A stretch of DNA of 64,000 nt from Betaproteobacteria bacterium. Its GTDB lineage: Bacteria; Pseudomonadota; Gammaproteobacteria; Burkholderiales; SG8-39. The notes beneath the pieces are model-generated. The model was given only the letters and a program-made list of their open reading frames with translations. It was not told the DNA's origin and did no database searches. Where the stretch lies: NCBI GenBank assembly GCA_005881575.1, contig VBCA01000009.1:46297-110296 (forward strand), written 5' to 3'. Numbering within the stretch: position 1 is the stretch's first letter; every line of letters begins with the position of its first letter. Shown here piece by piece: positions 20,217-29,191 of the stretch. The position numbers were made by a program, and so were the translations under genes.

Positions 20217-21311
20217 ATGGCAACCCTTGCAGCACGCATCGCCGAGCAGGGCCTGAAGCTGCTGAACGAGATCGCCGCCGAAGCCTGGAGCCTGGAGAGC
20301 TTCGCGAGCTCGGGGCTGGACCGGCTCCCGCGCCTCGTCGCCTCCGAGGTGACCACGCTGAGCATCTGCGACCTCGCGCGCGGCCGCCGCACGGTGTTCA
20401 GCGCTCCCAATCGCGCTTTCTCCGCCGGTGAGCGGGCGGCGTTCGACGCGCACTTCCACGAGCACCCGCTCGTGCTCTACCACTCGAAGACACCCGGGGG
20501 TAGCACGCACCGCATCAGCGACTCGCTCCCGGCCTCGCAGTTCCGGCAAACGCCGCTCTACAACGATTACTACCGCTGCGTCGGCCTCGACCATGTGATG
20601 GCGCTGCCCCTCTACGTCGACCGGCGCTTCCTCGTGAGCTTCGTGTTCAACCGCAAGCGCCGCGATTTCGACGAAGCGGAGCGCGACGCGCTCGACGTGC
20701 TGCGCCCGCAGCTCGCCGCGCTCTTCGGCCAGGCGCTGTCGCAGGAGCGCACGCGCTCGCTGCTCGCGCAGCTCGACGCGCTCGCCGCCCCGGGCGGCTG
20801 GAGCGCGATCGAATTGGACGGCGAGCGGCGCGTCGTGCGCGCCTCCGACGCCACGCGCGAGCGCATCGAGGCCTGCTGGCCGCATTGGAAGGGCGGCGAG
20901 GGAGCGCGGCTGCCCGAGGCCCTCGACCGTTGGCTGCAGGAACGGCTGGAAGGAACGGAAAATCTCGCCGGCGCTCAGGCGAGCGGCTCGCTCACGGTCG
21001 GGCGAAGCGGGAAGGCGCTGCGCGTGCGGCTCGTGCCCAATCCGGCGAGCGGCGGCGGCTTTCTGCTGTTCGTTAGCCTCGCCGTCGAGGCCGATTTTCC
21101 GGCGTCTGCCGCGGGAGCGGCTCTCACCCCGCGCGAGCGCGAAGTCCTGCAATGGGCCGCGGCGGGCAAGACCAACGCGGAGATCGCCGCGATCCTCGAC
21201 ATGAGCCCGCGCACGGTGGAGAAGCATTTCGAGCACGTTTTCGAAAAGCTCGGCGTAGAGACGCGCATGGCGGCGGTGATGCGCTTGCTGGCCGGCTCGC
21301 CGCGAGGCTGA
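20217..21311 (+). CDS. LuxR-family regulator with N-terminal sensor domain
   Basis: A 364-residue regulator. Residues 1-170 form a GAF-like sensory domain, including a DHVMALPLYVDRRFLVSFVFNRK type core, and residues 300-360 hold a LuxR-type HTH (LTPREREVLQWAAAGKTNAE, then AAILDMSPRTVEKHFEHVFEKLG). The ATG at 20217 is chosen from context; the reading frame remains open upstream without a better start. It is divergent from the VOC gene and precedes the gamma-glutamyltransferase-like gene by 7 bp, so it may control or be cotranscribed with it. The ligand is unknown. Confidence 0.8.
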   Translation: MATLAARIAEQGLKLLNEIAAEAWSLESFASSGLDRLPRLVASEVTTLSICDLARGRRTVFSAPNRAFSAGERAAFDAHFHEHPLVLYHSKTPGGSTHRISDSLPASQFRQTPLYNDYYRCVGLDHVMALPLYVDRRFLVSFVFNRKRRDFDEAERDALDVLRPQLAALFGQALSQERTRSLLAQLDALAAPGGWSAIELDGERRVVRASDATRERIEACWPHWKGGEGARLPEALDRWLQERLEGTENLAGAQASGSLTVGRSGKALRVRLVPNPASGGGFLLFVSLAVEADFPASAAGAALTPREREVLQWAAAGKTNAEIAAILDMSPRTVEKHFEHVFEKLGVETRMAAVMRLLAGSPRG

Positions 21312-21318
21312 ACGCGCA

Positions 21319-22944
21319 GTGTTTCCTATACACACCGGCAGACCCGCGACGCTCGCGCCCAAGGGCATGGTCGCCTCGCCGCACTCGCTCGCTTCCGCAG
21401 CGGGCGTCGACGCGCTTCGCGCCGGAGGCTCGGCGGTGGACGCGGCGATCGCGGCGGGCGCCGCGCTGTCGGTGCTGTACCCGCACATGACGAGCGTCGG
21501 CGGCGACGCGTTTTGGCTGATCTACGACGCAGAAGCGCGCCGCGTGCGCTACTTGAACGGAGGCGGGCGCGCGGCGAAGAGCGCGAGCACCGATTGGTTT
21601 CGCTCGCGCGGCATGAACGAAGTCCCGCTGCGCGGATTCCTCCCCGCGACGCTGACCGTTCCAGGAGCGGTGGCGAGCTGGTGCGCGGCGCACGAAGAGT
21701 ATGGGCGGTTGCCGCTTTCACGCGACCTTGCCGCCGCCATCGAGTACGCGCGCGAAGGATACCCGGTGACGGGAAGGCTCGCGCGCTGGATCGAGATGTG
21801 TGCCGGCGAGAACGCGCTGAACGCGCATGCGCTCGCACTCTTCGTTCCGGACGGCGCGGCGCCGCGCGCGGGTGGCAAGCTCACGAACCGCGGGCTCGCG
21901 CTGGTGCTGGAGCGGATCGCAGCGGCCGGGCGCGAGGGATTCTACGCCGGCGAGACGGCGCGCTCGCTCGCGAGCTTCTCCCGCGCGGGAGGCGGGTTCT
22001 TCGACGAAGCGGACTTTGCGGAGCAGCACGCCAGCTGGGACGAGCCACTACGCGGCATCTACCGCGGGGTCGAGATCTTCGAGACGCCTCCGCCCACCCA
22101 GGGTTTTACGGTGCTGGAGATGCTCAACCTCATCGAGCCCTACGAGATCGGCAAGATGGATCCTCTCGGCCCCGAACTCGTGCACCTGCTGGTGCAGGCG
22201 AAGCAGATCGCCTACCACGACCGCGACCGGCTGCTCGCCGACCCCGAGTTCCAGCCGGTTCCCGTCGAGCGGCTGACCTCGAAGCCTTACGCCGATGAGC
22301 GCCGGCGCCTTATGCGCGCTGACCGGGCGCTACCTTGGGATCTCGTGCCATCTTATGGCACGCTCGCCGGCGACACGGTGTTCGTCGGCGCGGTCGACGC
22401 CGAAGGCAACGCGGCGGCGCTGATCCAGAGCCTTTATTTCACGTTCGGCTCGGGCGTGGTCGCGGGCGACACCGGCGTCGTCCTGCAGAATCGCTCGGCC
22501 TACTTTTCGCTCGATCCACAGCATCCCAACGCCCTCGAGCCGGGCAAGCGCCCGATGCACACGCTGATCGCGTCGATCGCGCTGAAGGACGGTCGCCCCT
22601 GGCAGGTATTCGGCTGCATGGGCGCCGACGGCCAGCCGCAGATCCACCTGCAAAGCTATGTGCGCCTCATCGATTTCGGCTTTGACATCCAGCAGGCGCT
22701 CGAGATGCCGCGCTGGCTCTCGGGGCGCTTCGCCATCGGCGACTCGCGCGACCTGCTCAATATCGAAGGGCGTTTTCCCGAGGCGACCGTGAAAGAGCTC
22801 GAGCGCCGGGGACACGCGGCGAATCGCTGGCCGGATTTCTGCGAGCTCGCCGGCCACGCGCACGGAATCACCATCGATCCCGTGTCCGGCATGCGCACAG
22901 GCGGCGCCGATCCGAGGAGCGACGGCGCCGCGATCGGTCATTGA
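21319..22944 (+). CDS. Gamma-glutamyltransferase-like N-terminal nucleophile hydrolase
   Basis: A 541-residue protein of the gamma-glutamyltransferase/cephalosporin acylase family. GMVASPHSLASAAGVDALRAGGSAVDAAIAA at the start and TSVGGDAFWLIYD are typical of the large chain. The autocatalytic nucleophile is probably the Thr of GDTVFVGAVDAEGNAAALIQ near residue 353, followed by FGSGVVAGDTGVVLQNR of the small chain. No signal peptide is seen, which differs from the periplasmic E. coli enzyme and suggests a cytoplasmic YwrD-like acylase. It follows the LuxR gene by 7 bp. Substrate unknown. Confidence 0.85.
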   Translation: MFPIHTGRPATLAPKGMVASPHSLASAAGVDALRAGGSAVDAAIAAGAALSVLYPHMTSVGGDAFWLIYDAEARRVRYLNGGGRAAKSASTDWFRSRGMNEVPLRGFLPATLTVPGAVASWCAAHEEYGRLPLSRDLAAAIEYAREGYPVTGRLARWIEMCAGENALNAHALALFVPDGAAPRAGGKLTNRGLALVLERIAAAGREGFYAGETARSLASFSRAGGGFFDEADFAEQHASWDEPLRGIYRGVEIFETPPPTQGFTVLEMLNLIEPYEIGKMDPLGPELVHLLVQAKQIAYHDRDRLLADPEFQPVPVERLTSKPYADERRRLMRADRALPWDLVPSYGTLAGDTVFVGAVDAEGNAAALIQSLYFTFGSGVVAGDTGVVLQNRSAYFSLDPQHPNALEPGKRPMHTLIASIALKDGRPWQVFGCMGADGQPQIHLQSYVRLIDFGFDIQQALEMPRWLSGRFAIGDSRDLLNIEGRFPEATVKELERRGHAANRWPDFCELAGHAHGITIDPVSGMRTGGADPRSDGAAIGH

Positions 22945-23020
22945 TCGACGTCTGCCAAATCTTAGACATTCGGGCTACGAAGTACGCGGGGCAGGGCATG
23001 GTTTTTGCTCGCGTAATGCC

Positions 23021-23296
23021 ATGGCCGCCCGCTACCTTGAAGCTATGCAGTGCCTCAATCTCATTGCGCCCGAGCGTTTGGCGGAGGCGCTAGAGATCGC
23101 TGATGCTCGCGTTGGACGGCAATCTTTCCGGGAAGGGTGTGATTCTGGCTTTGTGAAGATGGTTTCTTCGGTGCCGAATGACCAGTTTCGGTGGTTCCGA
23201 TTGGTGTTACGAAGAATGGCGGAAAAGTACGAGCGTCGCAAAAGTATGCCCCCCGCAGCAGCCACCTCGCAGGCGTCTTCACCGGCGCCTGTGTGA
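23021..23296 (+). CDS. Doubtful small hypothetical ORF
   Basis: A 91-codon reading frame in the 368-bp gap between the acylase and soxD genes. The predicted protein is mixed helical with a basic segment WFRLVLRRMAEKYERRKS and an Ala/Ser/Pro-rich tail. There is no clear ribosome site and its codon choice is less GC-biased at third positions than in neighbouring genes. I recognise no family. It could be a relic or non-coding; nothing else was seen in this gap. Confidence 0.25.
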   Translation: MAARYLEAMQCLNLIAPERLAEALEIADARVGRQSFREGCDSGFVKMVSSVPNDQFRWFRLVLRRMAEKYERRKSMPPAAATSQASSPAPV

Positions 23297-23312
23297 ATCC
23301 AAGCAACGACCG

Positions 23313-23840
23313 CTAGATCTTGTCCGGAAAACGGATGATGAATCCGTCGCGGTTGGGCATGCGCACCTTGGGCAGCGTTTCGGCGTTCATCGAATCGTCC
23401 TCGCCGATCAGCTTGTTCTGCGCGAGGATAAAAGCGGTGAGCGCATAGACCTCATTGTCGGTGAGCGAGCGCGGTTGCTGCCAGGGCATCGCCCGCCGGA
23501 TGAAGTCGAAGACGGTCGTGGGATAGCCCCAGAAGTTGGCGATCGTCTTCGGCGTATCGATACCGCCGCTGAGCGGAGCGCCGCCGACCAGGGCGGCAAA
23601 GACGCCGCCCTTGCCATTCTCCCCGTGGCAAAGAGCGCACTTCTGCGCGAAGATGCGCGCGCCCTGCGCGGGCGTGCCGCCGCCGATCGGCAGGCCCGTG
23701 CCGTCGGGCTGGATACTGATGTCCCACGCGGCGATGTCGGCCGGCTCGAGCGGAATCCCGAGATTCGGCCCTGCGGCGAGGGCAGCGCCCGAACCGAGAC
23801 CGAGCGCGAGAGCCATGGCCGGAAGCTTAGGCGTAGACAT
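23313..23840 (-). CDS. soxD: SoxD-like cytochrome c subunit of sulfite dehydrogenase
   Basis: A 175-residue exported c-type cytochrome with signal peptide (residues 1-23, ending GAALAAG). One haem-binding CALCH motif lies near residue 68, and RRAMPWQQPRSLTDNEVYALTAF downstream supplies the Met ligand region and matches the SoxD N-terminal haem domain. Only one haem domain is present, as in the shorter SoxD proteins. Its start overlaps the soxC gene by 14 bp, which implies translational coupling. It accepts electrons from the molybdenum subunit and passes them to the respiratory chain. No soxXYZAB genes are nearby. Confidence 0.85.
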   Translation of the reverse strand: MSTPKLPAMALALGLGSGAALAAGPNLGIPLEPADIAAWDISIQPDGTGLPIGGGTPAQGARIFAQKCALCHGENGKGGVFAALVGGAPLSGGIDTPKTIANFWGYPTTVFDFIRRAMPWQQPRSLTDNEVYALTAFILAQNKLIGEDDSMNAETLPKVRMPNRDGFIIRFPDKI

Positions 23841-25146
23841 GTTTCACCTCCCCTTTGCCGTCGATCGCCCAGCTCGTGAGGCTGTTGTAGTGCTGGTTCG
23901 GGAATGCGAGCACGTTCGGGACCTTATGAGTCTCGCCGCGCTGGGCCACGAACTGCGCGCGCGTCGGCTGCACGTTGCCGGCCTCGTCCCAGGCGCGGCT
24001 CTGCAGCACCGCGGGACCGCCGTCCCACCGCCAGGGCATGCGGAACCGGGTAAAGGCCTTGGAGAGCACCGGCGCCTGCAGCGCCGCCTGCGCCCAACTC
24101 TGGCCGCCGTCGGCCGAAACCATCACCTTGGAAATCCGGCCGTTGCCCGAGTAGGCGATGCCCGAGATCTCGTAGTATCCGGGCCCCTTGAGCGCCAGCC
24201 CCGGCGAGGGGTGGGTGATGAAGGACTTCACCTCCTGCAGGAAGTAGAACCGGTACGCTTTTCCGCCCGGCAGGAGCTGCGAGTAGGTGCGGGTCTCGTA
24301 ATAGCTCATGGCCGGGGCTTCGACCAACTTCAACCGGCGCAGGAATTTGACGTTCATGTTGCCTTCCCAGCCGGGAAGGAGCAGCCGCATCGGATAGCCG
24401 TTGCCGGGCATGAGCCGCTCGCCGTTCTGGTAGAGCGCGATCATGGCGTCGTCCAGGGCCTTGGTCAGCGGGACGCTGCGGCTCAAGGCGAGCGAGTCGG
24501 CGCCTTCGGCGACCAGCCACTTCGCCTTCGGGTCGATTCCGGTTTCCTCCAGCAAAGTGGAAAGCGGAACGCCGGTCCATTCGGCGCAAGACGCGAGGCC
24601 ATGCAGCGCCTGTACGCTCGCCTGGATCGGCTCCTTCGAGAACATCGGCGCGCTGTTCCCGCCGCACTCGACGAAGGTCATGCGCGACACCATCGGATAG
24701 CGCGCAAGCGCGTCGAGCGTGAAGGCGAGGGGCCGCTTCACCAGGCCGTGGATCACCAGGCGGTGTTTGTCCGGGTCGATGTCCGGGGTGCCGGAGTGCA
24801 CGATGGTGAAATGCAGGCCGTTCGGCGTGAACGTCCCGTTGATCAGTTGATGCGGAGTGCGTGCGTGCGAGGTGCGGGTTTCGCCCTTCGGATTGGAGAG
24901 CGTGCGCACGACCTTTCCCTCGAACCGCGACCGCTGCTCGTAGGGCGGAGAGATCGCGCCGGGCACGAGGCTCCACGGGTCGTCCGTGAGCGGGGCCGCC
25001 CCTGCGGATCGGGCGAGCGTATAGCCCGTCACGGCCGCGGTGAACGCAGCGCCGCCGCGCAGGAAGGCGCGGCGTCCGAGAAGTCCGTTTCCTGCGACCG
25101 CCTCCAGTCTTTCCAACTCCTCCTTCGCTCGATCTTTTGGTTCCAC
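23827..25146 (-). CDS. soxC: SoxC-type molybdopterin sulfite dehydrogenase subunit
   Basis: A 439-residue periplasmic molybdenum oxidoreductase of the sulfite oxidase family. The start is GTG at 25146, preceded by AAGGAGG at ideal spacing; the reading frame extends upstream without signals. A twin-arginine signal RRAFLRGGAAF lies at about residues 27-37. FVECGGNSAPMFSKEP holds the Mo-coordinating Cys near residue 170, and WEGNMNVKFLRRLKLVEAP is a family block, followed by the C-terminal dimerisation domain. With the adjacent SoxD-like cytochrome it oxidises sulfane sulfur or sulfite. Its orphan position suggests sulfite detoxification rather than full thiosulfate oxidation. Confidence 0.88.
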   Translation of the reverse strand: MEPKDRAKEELERLEAVAGNGLLGRRAFLRGGAAFTAAVTGYTLARSAGAAPLTDDPWSLVPGAISPPYEQRSRFEGKVVRTLSNPKGETRTSHARTPHQLINGTFTPNGLHFTIVHSGTPDIDPDKHRLVIHGLVKRPLAFTLDALARYPMVSRMTFVECGGNSAPMFSKEPIQASVQALHGLASCAEWTGVPLSTLLEETGIDPKAKWLVAEGADSLALSRSVPLTKALDDAMIALYQNGERLMPGNGYPMRLLLPGWEGNMNVKFLRRLKLVEAPAMSYYETRTYSQLLPGGKAYRFYFLQEVKSFITHPSPGLALKGPGYYEISGIAYSGNGRISKVMVSADGGQSWAQAALQAPVLSKAFTRFRMPWRWDGGPAVLQSRAWDEAGNVQPTRAQFVAQRGETHKVPNVLAFPNQHYNSLTSWAIDGKGEVKHVYA

Positions 25147-25302
25147 GGCCGGCCTCCTTGAACGGGTCCCTCGGGACCGATATTCTGCTCCCAAACGTCT
25201 GCCTCGTGCGCAGCTCCCGGGCTGAGCATAAAATGGCCGCGCAAAGCTTCCCCTCCACGCCGAAGACCAGGGAAGCGGGCTCAAATCCATGGGGAGAAAC
25301 GC

Positions 25303-26883
25303 GTGCCCTCGCGCAGCACTGCCGACCATTCGGTCAGCCCGCCCGTCGTCAGAATTCCGCGCGACTACAACGCTGCGAACGATCTGATCGAACGCAATCT
25401 CGCCGCCGGCGGCGCGGCCAGGCTCGCGTACGTAGACGACGCAGGCCAATACACGTTCGCGCAGCTTGCCGAGCGCGTCGACCGCTTCGGCTCGGGGCTG
25501 CGGGCGATGGGCCTGGAAATGGAGCACCGCATACTGATTGCCCTGACCGACACGATCGACTTCCCCGCGGCGTTTCTCGGCGCGATCAAGGCGGGCATCA
25601 TCCCGGTCGCGGTGAATACCTTGCTCACCCCAAAAGACTACGAATACATGCTCTCCGACAGCCGCGCCAAGGCGCTCGTCGTGTCGGAGCAGCTGCTGCC
25701 GCAGTTCGCGCCGGCGATCGGCAAGCTCCCGTTCCTGAAACAGGTCATCGTCTCAGGAGGCAGCGCACACGGCCATGCCGCATTCGAAGACGTGCTGGCG
25801 AAGGGGAAGTCCGAGCTTGCGCCCGCGCCGACGACTTCCGACGACGCTTGCTTCTGGCTCTACTCGTCGGGTTCGACCGGCATGCCGAAGGGCACGGTCC
25901 ATGTCCATTCCAGCATGATCCTCACCGCCGAGCTCTACGCGAAGGCCGTGCTGGGGCACAGGGAAAGCGACGTCGTCTTCTCCGCGGCGAAGCTTTTTTT
26001 CGCGTACGGCCTCGGCAACTCGCTCTCCTTTACGCTGGCGGCCGGCGCCACCGCGATTCTGATGGCCGAGCGTCCGACGCCGGCGTCGGTGTTCAAGCGG
26101 CTGACGGAAAAGAAGCCGACGATTTTCTACGGAGTGCCGACGCTCTACGCGGCGATGCTCGCGAGCCCCGATTTCCCGAAAAGGGAGAACTTGGCACTGC
26201 GCTTGTGCGTCTCGGCCGGGGAGCCCCTGCCGCCCCACATCGCGAAGAGCTGGAAGGAAAAGACCGGCGTAGAGATCCTCGACGGAATCGGCTCGACCGA
26301 GATGCTGCATATCTTCCTTTCCAACCGGCCGAACGACCTGCGCTACGGCACCACGGGCAAACCGGTGCCGGGGTACGAGTTGCGCCTCGTGGATGAGCGC
26401 GGCAACCCGGTGAAGCAGGGCGAGATGGGAGAGCTGCAGATCAGCGGGCCGACGAGCGCCGCCTGCTATTGGAACAACCACGACAAAAGCCGCAACACCT
26501 TCATGGGAGGCTGGACGAAGAGCGGAGACAAGTACACGCTCGACCGCGACGGCTACTACGTATACGGCGGGCGCTCCGACGACATGCTGAAGGTCTCGGG
26601 GATCTACGTCTCGCCCGCCGAAGTCGAAGCCGCTCTCATCACGCACGAAGCAGTGCTCGAAGCGGCGGTGGTCGGCGCCGAAGACGAGAACAAGCTCGTC
26701 AAGCCCAAAGCCTACGTCGTTCTCAAGCAGCTCAACTCGGGGACCGACGCGCTGAAGGCCGCGCTCCAGCAGCACGTCAAGGGCAAGCTCGCGCCCTACA
26801 AGTATCCGCGCTGGATCGAGTTTCTACCCGAGCTGCCGAAGACCGCGACGGGAAAGATCCAGCGGTTCAAATTGCGTGGCTAG
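25303..26883 (+). CDS. Benzoate-CoA ligase family protein, copy 2
   Basis: A 526-residue paralogue of the ligase at 10146-11726, near identical in length and collinear throughout. Shared blocks include IPRDYNAAxDL, the adenylate motif WLYSSGSTGMPKGTVHVHSS, GIGSTEMLHIFLS and PKTATGKIQRFKLRG. It begins with GTG at 25303 (MPSRSTADHSVSPP), divergent from soxC by 156 bp, and lies some 14 kb from the other copy, so it is not a simple tandem duplication. One of the two copies probably activates 4-hydroxybenzoate for the 4-hydroxybenzoyl-CoA reductase. Residue differences in the pocket would be needed to say which. Confidence 0.88.
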   Translation: MPSRSTADHSVSPPVVRIPRDYNAANDLIERNLAAGGAARLAYVDDAGQYTFAQLAERVDRFGSGLRAMGLEMEHRILIALTDTIDFPAAFLGAIKAGIIPVAVNTLLTPKDYEYMLSDSRAKALVVSEQLLPQFAPAIGKLPFLKQVIVSGGSAHGHAAFEDVLAKGKSELAPAPTTSDDACFWLYSSGSTGMPKGTVHVHSSMILTAELYAKAVLGHRESDVVFSAAKLFFAYGLGNSLSFTLAAGATAILMAERPTPASVFKRLTEKKPTIFYGVPTLYAAMLASPDFPKRENLALRLCVSAGEPLPPHIAKSWKEKTGVEILDGIGSTEMLHIFLSNRPNDLRYGTTGKPVPGYELRLVDERGNPVKQGEMGELQISGPTSAACYWNNHDKSRNTFMGGWTKSGDKYTLDRDGYYVYGGRSDDMLKVSGIYVSPAEVEAALITHEAVLEAAVVGAEDENKLVKPKAYVVLKQLNSGTDALKAALQQHVKGKLAPYKYPRWIEFLPELPKTATGKIQRFKLRG

Positions 26884-26899
26884 AAAGAAAGGGAGCGGC

Positions 26900-27370
26900 G
26901 TGGCCGAAAAAAATCCGTCGCCGGGCGGGCGCATCGCGATCGGTGTCGCGGTGTGCGCAATGGGCGTGAGCGTCGTCGCGCTGTGCGTCTATCAGCTTGC
27001 GCTCAAGGCGAACGTGCTCGCCGCCTGGGAATTCGCGGCGTTGCCGGTGGGAATGGCGTTCGCCTTCGGCGGAGCGCTCTTTGCGCTGCCCGGAAGCTTC
27101 GTCAGAGCGCGGGCGCTGATCGCAGCCCTGATGATCACCGCCCTGGCCCTCTCGGCGGACTGGGTCGCCTTCGGGCCGGGTGATTCGGGCGTCAGGAATG
27201 GCTTTTCCCTCCACAACGTCCGCGGGCCCTTTCAGACCAGTCAAATGCTCGGTCGCTTGTTGTTCGGAGTAGGGGCGGTGCTCGCGGACCTTATGGCCCT
27301 CTGGGCGTGGGTGCGGTTTCTTCTGACGCCGGGCCGCGGTGCCGCGACGCGCGCCAGATCGAGATCGTGA
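26900..27370 (+). CDS. Four-helix membrane protein, unknown
   Basis: A protein of about 156 residues with four hydrophobic helices: IAIGVAVCAMGVSVVALCVY, EFAALPVGMAFAFGGALFAL, LIAALMITALALSADWVAFG and LLFGVGAVLADLMALWAWV, with a basic C-terminus. The GTG at 26900 is preferred since AAAGGGAG lies in front; an alternative GTG at 26876 overlaps the ligase gene. It sits between the ligase and the sirtuin gene, whose ATG directly follows its stop, so translation is probably coupled. No family was recognised. Confidence 0.6.
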   Translation: MAEKNPSPGGRIAIGVAVCAMGVSVVALCVYQLALKANVLAAWEFAALPVGMAFAFGGALFALPGSFVRARALIAALMITALALSADWVAFGPGDSGVRNGFSLHNVRGPFQTSQMLGRLLFGVGAVLADLMALWAWVRFLLTPGRGAATRARSRS

Positions 27371-28150
27371 ATGAGCTCCCCTGAGCCGCCGATCGCCTCC
27401 GTCCGTGCGTGGATCGAGGATGCCAGGCGCATCGTGATCCTCACCGGCGCCGGCATCTCCACCGAGTCGGGGATTCCGGATTTTCGCGGGCCGCAAGGAG
27501 TGTGGACGAAGGACCCGCAGGCGGAGAAGCTCTCCAACATTCACTACTACGTCGCCGATCCCGAGATCCGAAGAAAATCCTGGCGGGCGCGCCTCGCGCA
27601 TCCGGCGTGGACGGCGCGGCCGAACGCGGGCCACGCGGCGATCGTGGAGCTCGAGCGGCGCGGCAAGCTCCACGCGCTCATCACCCAGAACATCGACGGG
27701 CTGCACCAGAAGGCGGGCAACTCGCCCGAGCGCGTGATCGAGGTGCACGGCACGGTGCACACGGTAGTGTGCCTCTCCTGCGGCTGGAAGGGACCGATGC
27801 AGGCGACGCTCGACCGGGTTCGCTCGGGGGAATCCGATCCGCCATGCGGGCATTGCGGCGGGATCCTGAAGAGCGACACGATCTCGTTCGGCCAGGCGCT
27901 CGCGCCCGCGGTGATCGACCGCGCGATGCAGTGTGCCGCCGAGGCGGACCTGCTTCTCTCCATCGGCACGAGCCTGCAGGTCTATCCGATCGCGGGCGCG
28001 GTGCCGGCCGCGAAGCACGCGGGCGCGCGCGTGGTGATCGTGAACGCCGAGCCGACGCCGTTCGACGGCATCGCCGACGCGGTGCTGCGGGACTCGATCG
28101 GCGAGACGCTGCCGCGCATCGTCGGAATGTCCGCCGTCCCGCTCGCTTGA
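27371..28150 (+). CDS. NAD-dependent protein deacylase (Sir2 family)
   Basis: A 259-residue sirtuin that removes acyl groups from lysines with NAD. ILTGAGISTESGIPDFRG near residue 28 is the NAD-binding motif, TQNIDGLHQKAG provides the catalytic region, and EVHGTVHTVVC carries the catalytic His. Two Cys pairs (CLSC and CGHC) form the zinc site. The start abuts the preceding membrane-protein gene. In bacteria with aryl-CoA catabolism, sirtuins can reactivate acetylated CoA ligases, and the ligase copy at 25303 lies just upstream, so regulation of that ligase by deacetylation is a reasonable inference. Confidence 0.9.
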   Translation: MSSPEPPIASVRAWIEDARRIVILTGAGISTESGIPDFRGPQGVWTKDPQAEKLSNIHYYVADPEIRRKSWRARLAHPAWTARPNAGHAAIVELERRGKLHALITQNIDGLHQKAGNSPERVIEVHGTVHTVVCLSCGWKGPMQATLDRVRSGESDPPCGHCGGILKSDTISFGQALAPAVIDRAMQCAAEADLLLSIGTSLQVYPIAGAVPAAKHAGARVVIVNAEPTPFDGIADAVLRDSIGETLPRIVGMSAVPLA

Positions 28151-28182
28151 CGGCCGTGCGGTACGGACGGACGCGCGACGCA

Positions 28183-29124
28183 ATGAGTGCTCCGCTAAAT
28201 TCACGCGTTATCGTTCCTCCCGCGCGCATCGGTTTCATCGGCCTCGGCCGGATGGGCCATCCCATGGCGCGCAATCTCGCCCGGGCGGGCTACGGGCTCG
28301 TCGCGCACGATGTGGACCGCGATGCGCTCGACCGCGCCCGCGATGCGACCGGAGCCGAGGCGCCGGAATCCCTCAAAGCCACGGCCGAACGTTGCGAGGC
28401 GGTAATCACCATGCTTCCCGACGGCGACGCCGTCCGCGCGGTGGTCCTCGGGCCGGGCGATTGCCTGCTCGCGGGGTTTCCCCGCGGCAGCGTCCTCATC
28501 GACATGAGCTCGTCTTCTCCCCTCGGCACGCGGGGGCTCGGAGCGCGGCTCGCCGAACGCGGCGTTGCCATGCTCGACTCTCCGGTGTCGGGCGGCGTGA
28601 GGAAGGCGGCGGACGCGACGCTCTCGATCATGGTGGGCGGAGACGCGCAGATCATCGCGCGCTGCCGGCCGATCCTCGAAGCGATGGGCAGGCAGATTTT
28701 CATCACCGGTCCCTTGGGCTCCGGGCATGCGATGAAGGCCCTCAACAACTACGTTTCCGCTGCGGGCCTCGTCGCCGCGACGGAAGGAGTGCTCGCCGCC
28801 CAGCGCTTCGGGCTCGATCCGGGAAACGTCGTGGACATTCTCAACGCATCGACCGGGATGAACAACTCGACCCTCAACAAGTTTCACCGATTCATCCTGT
28901 CGCGCGCGTTCGACTCGGGATTTTCGCTCGACTTGATGGTGAAGGACCTGAACACCGCGCTCGAGGTCGCGCGCTCGACCGGATCGCCGGCGCGGCTCGC
29001 CGAAGCTTGCCTCGAAGCCTGGACCGAAGCGCAGGCGGCGCTTGGCCCGGGTCTGGATCACACCGCCGTGGTGCGGTACTGGGAGAAACTCGCCGGCACG
29101 GAGCTCGGGAAGAAACGCGATTGA
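28183..29124 (+). CDS. 3-Hydroxyisobutyrate dehydrogenase family oxidoreductase
   Basis: A 313-residue beta-hydroxyacid dehydrogenase. The N-terminal Rossmann domain shows IGFIGLGRMGHPMARNLARAGY with the dinucleotide-binding GxGxxG, and DSPVSGGVRKAADATLSIMVGG is the substrate-binding signature. KALNNYVSAAGLVAATEGVL contains the catalytic Lys. The C-terminal part is the all-helical dimerisation domain. The ATG at 28183 follows the sirtuin stop by 32 bp. Substrate could be 3-hydroxyisobutyrate, tartronate semialdehyde or a related hydroxyacid; nothing nearby decides. Confidence 0.87.
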   Translation: MSAPLNSRVIVPPARIGFIGLGRMGHPMARNLARAGYGLVAHDVDRDALDRARDATGAEAPESLKATAERCEAVITMLPDGDAVRAVVLGPGDCLLAGFPRGSVLIDMSSSSPLGTRGLGARLAERGVAMLDSPVSGGVRKAADATLSIMVGGDAQIIARCRPILEAMGRQIFITGPLGSGHAMKALNNYVSAAGLVAATEGVLAAQRFGLDPGNVVDILNASTGMNNSTLNKFHRFILSRAFDSGFSLDLMVKDLNTALEVARSTGSPARLAEACLEAWTEAQAALGPGLDHTAVVRYWEKLAGTELGKKRD

Positions 29125-29191
29125 TCCGGCCTCTTGACGCCGGCCCACACGGGGCCCAAGCTCGCACACTTTAGGCTTGCGGAGCGAAGGC

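Noticed and set aside
25147..25527. Upstream extension of the soxC reading frame by 127 codons
   Set aside because: It has no ribosome site or family similarity, overlaps the divergent ligase gene, and the GTG at 25146 has an ideal AAGGAGG and a Tat signal follows.
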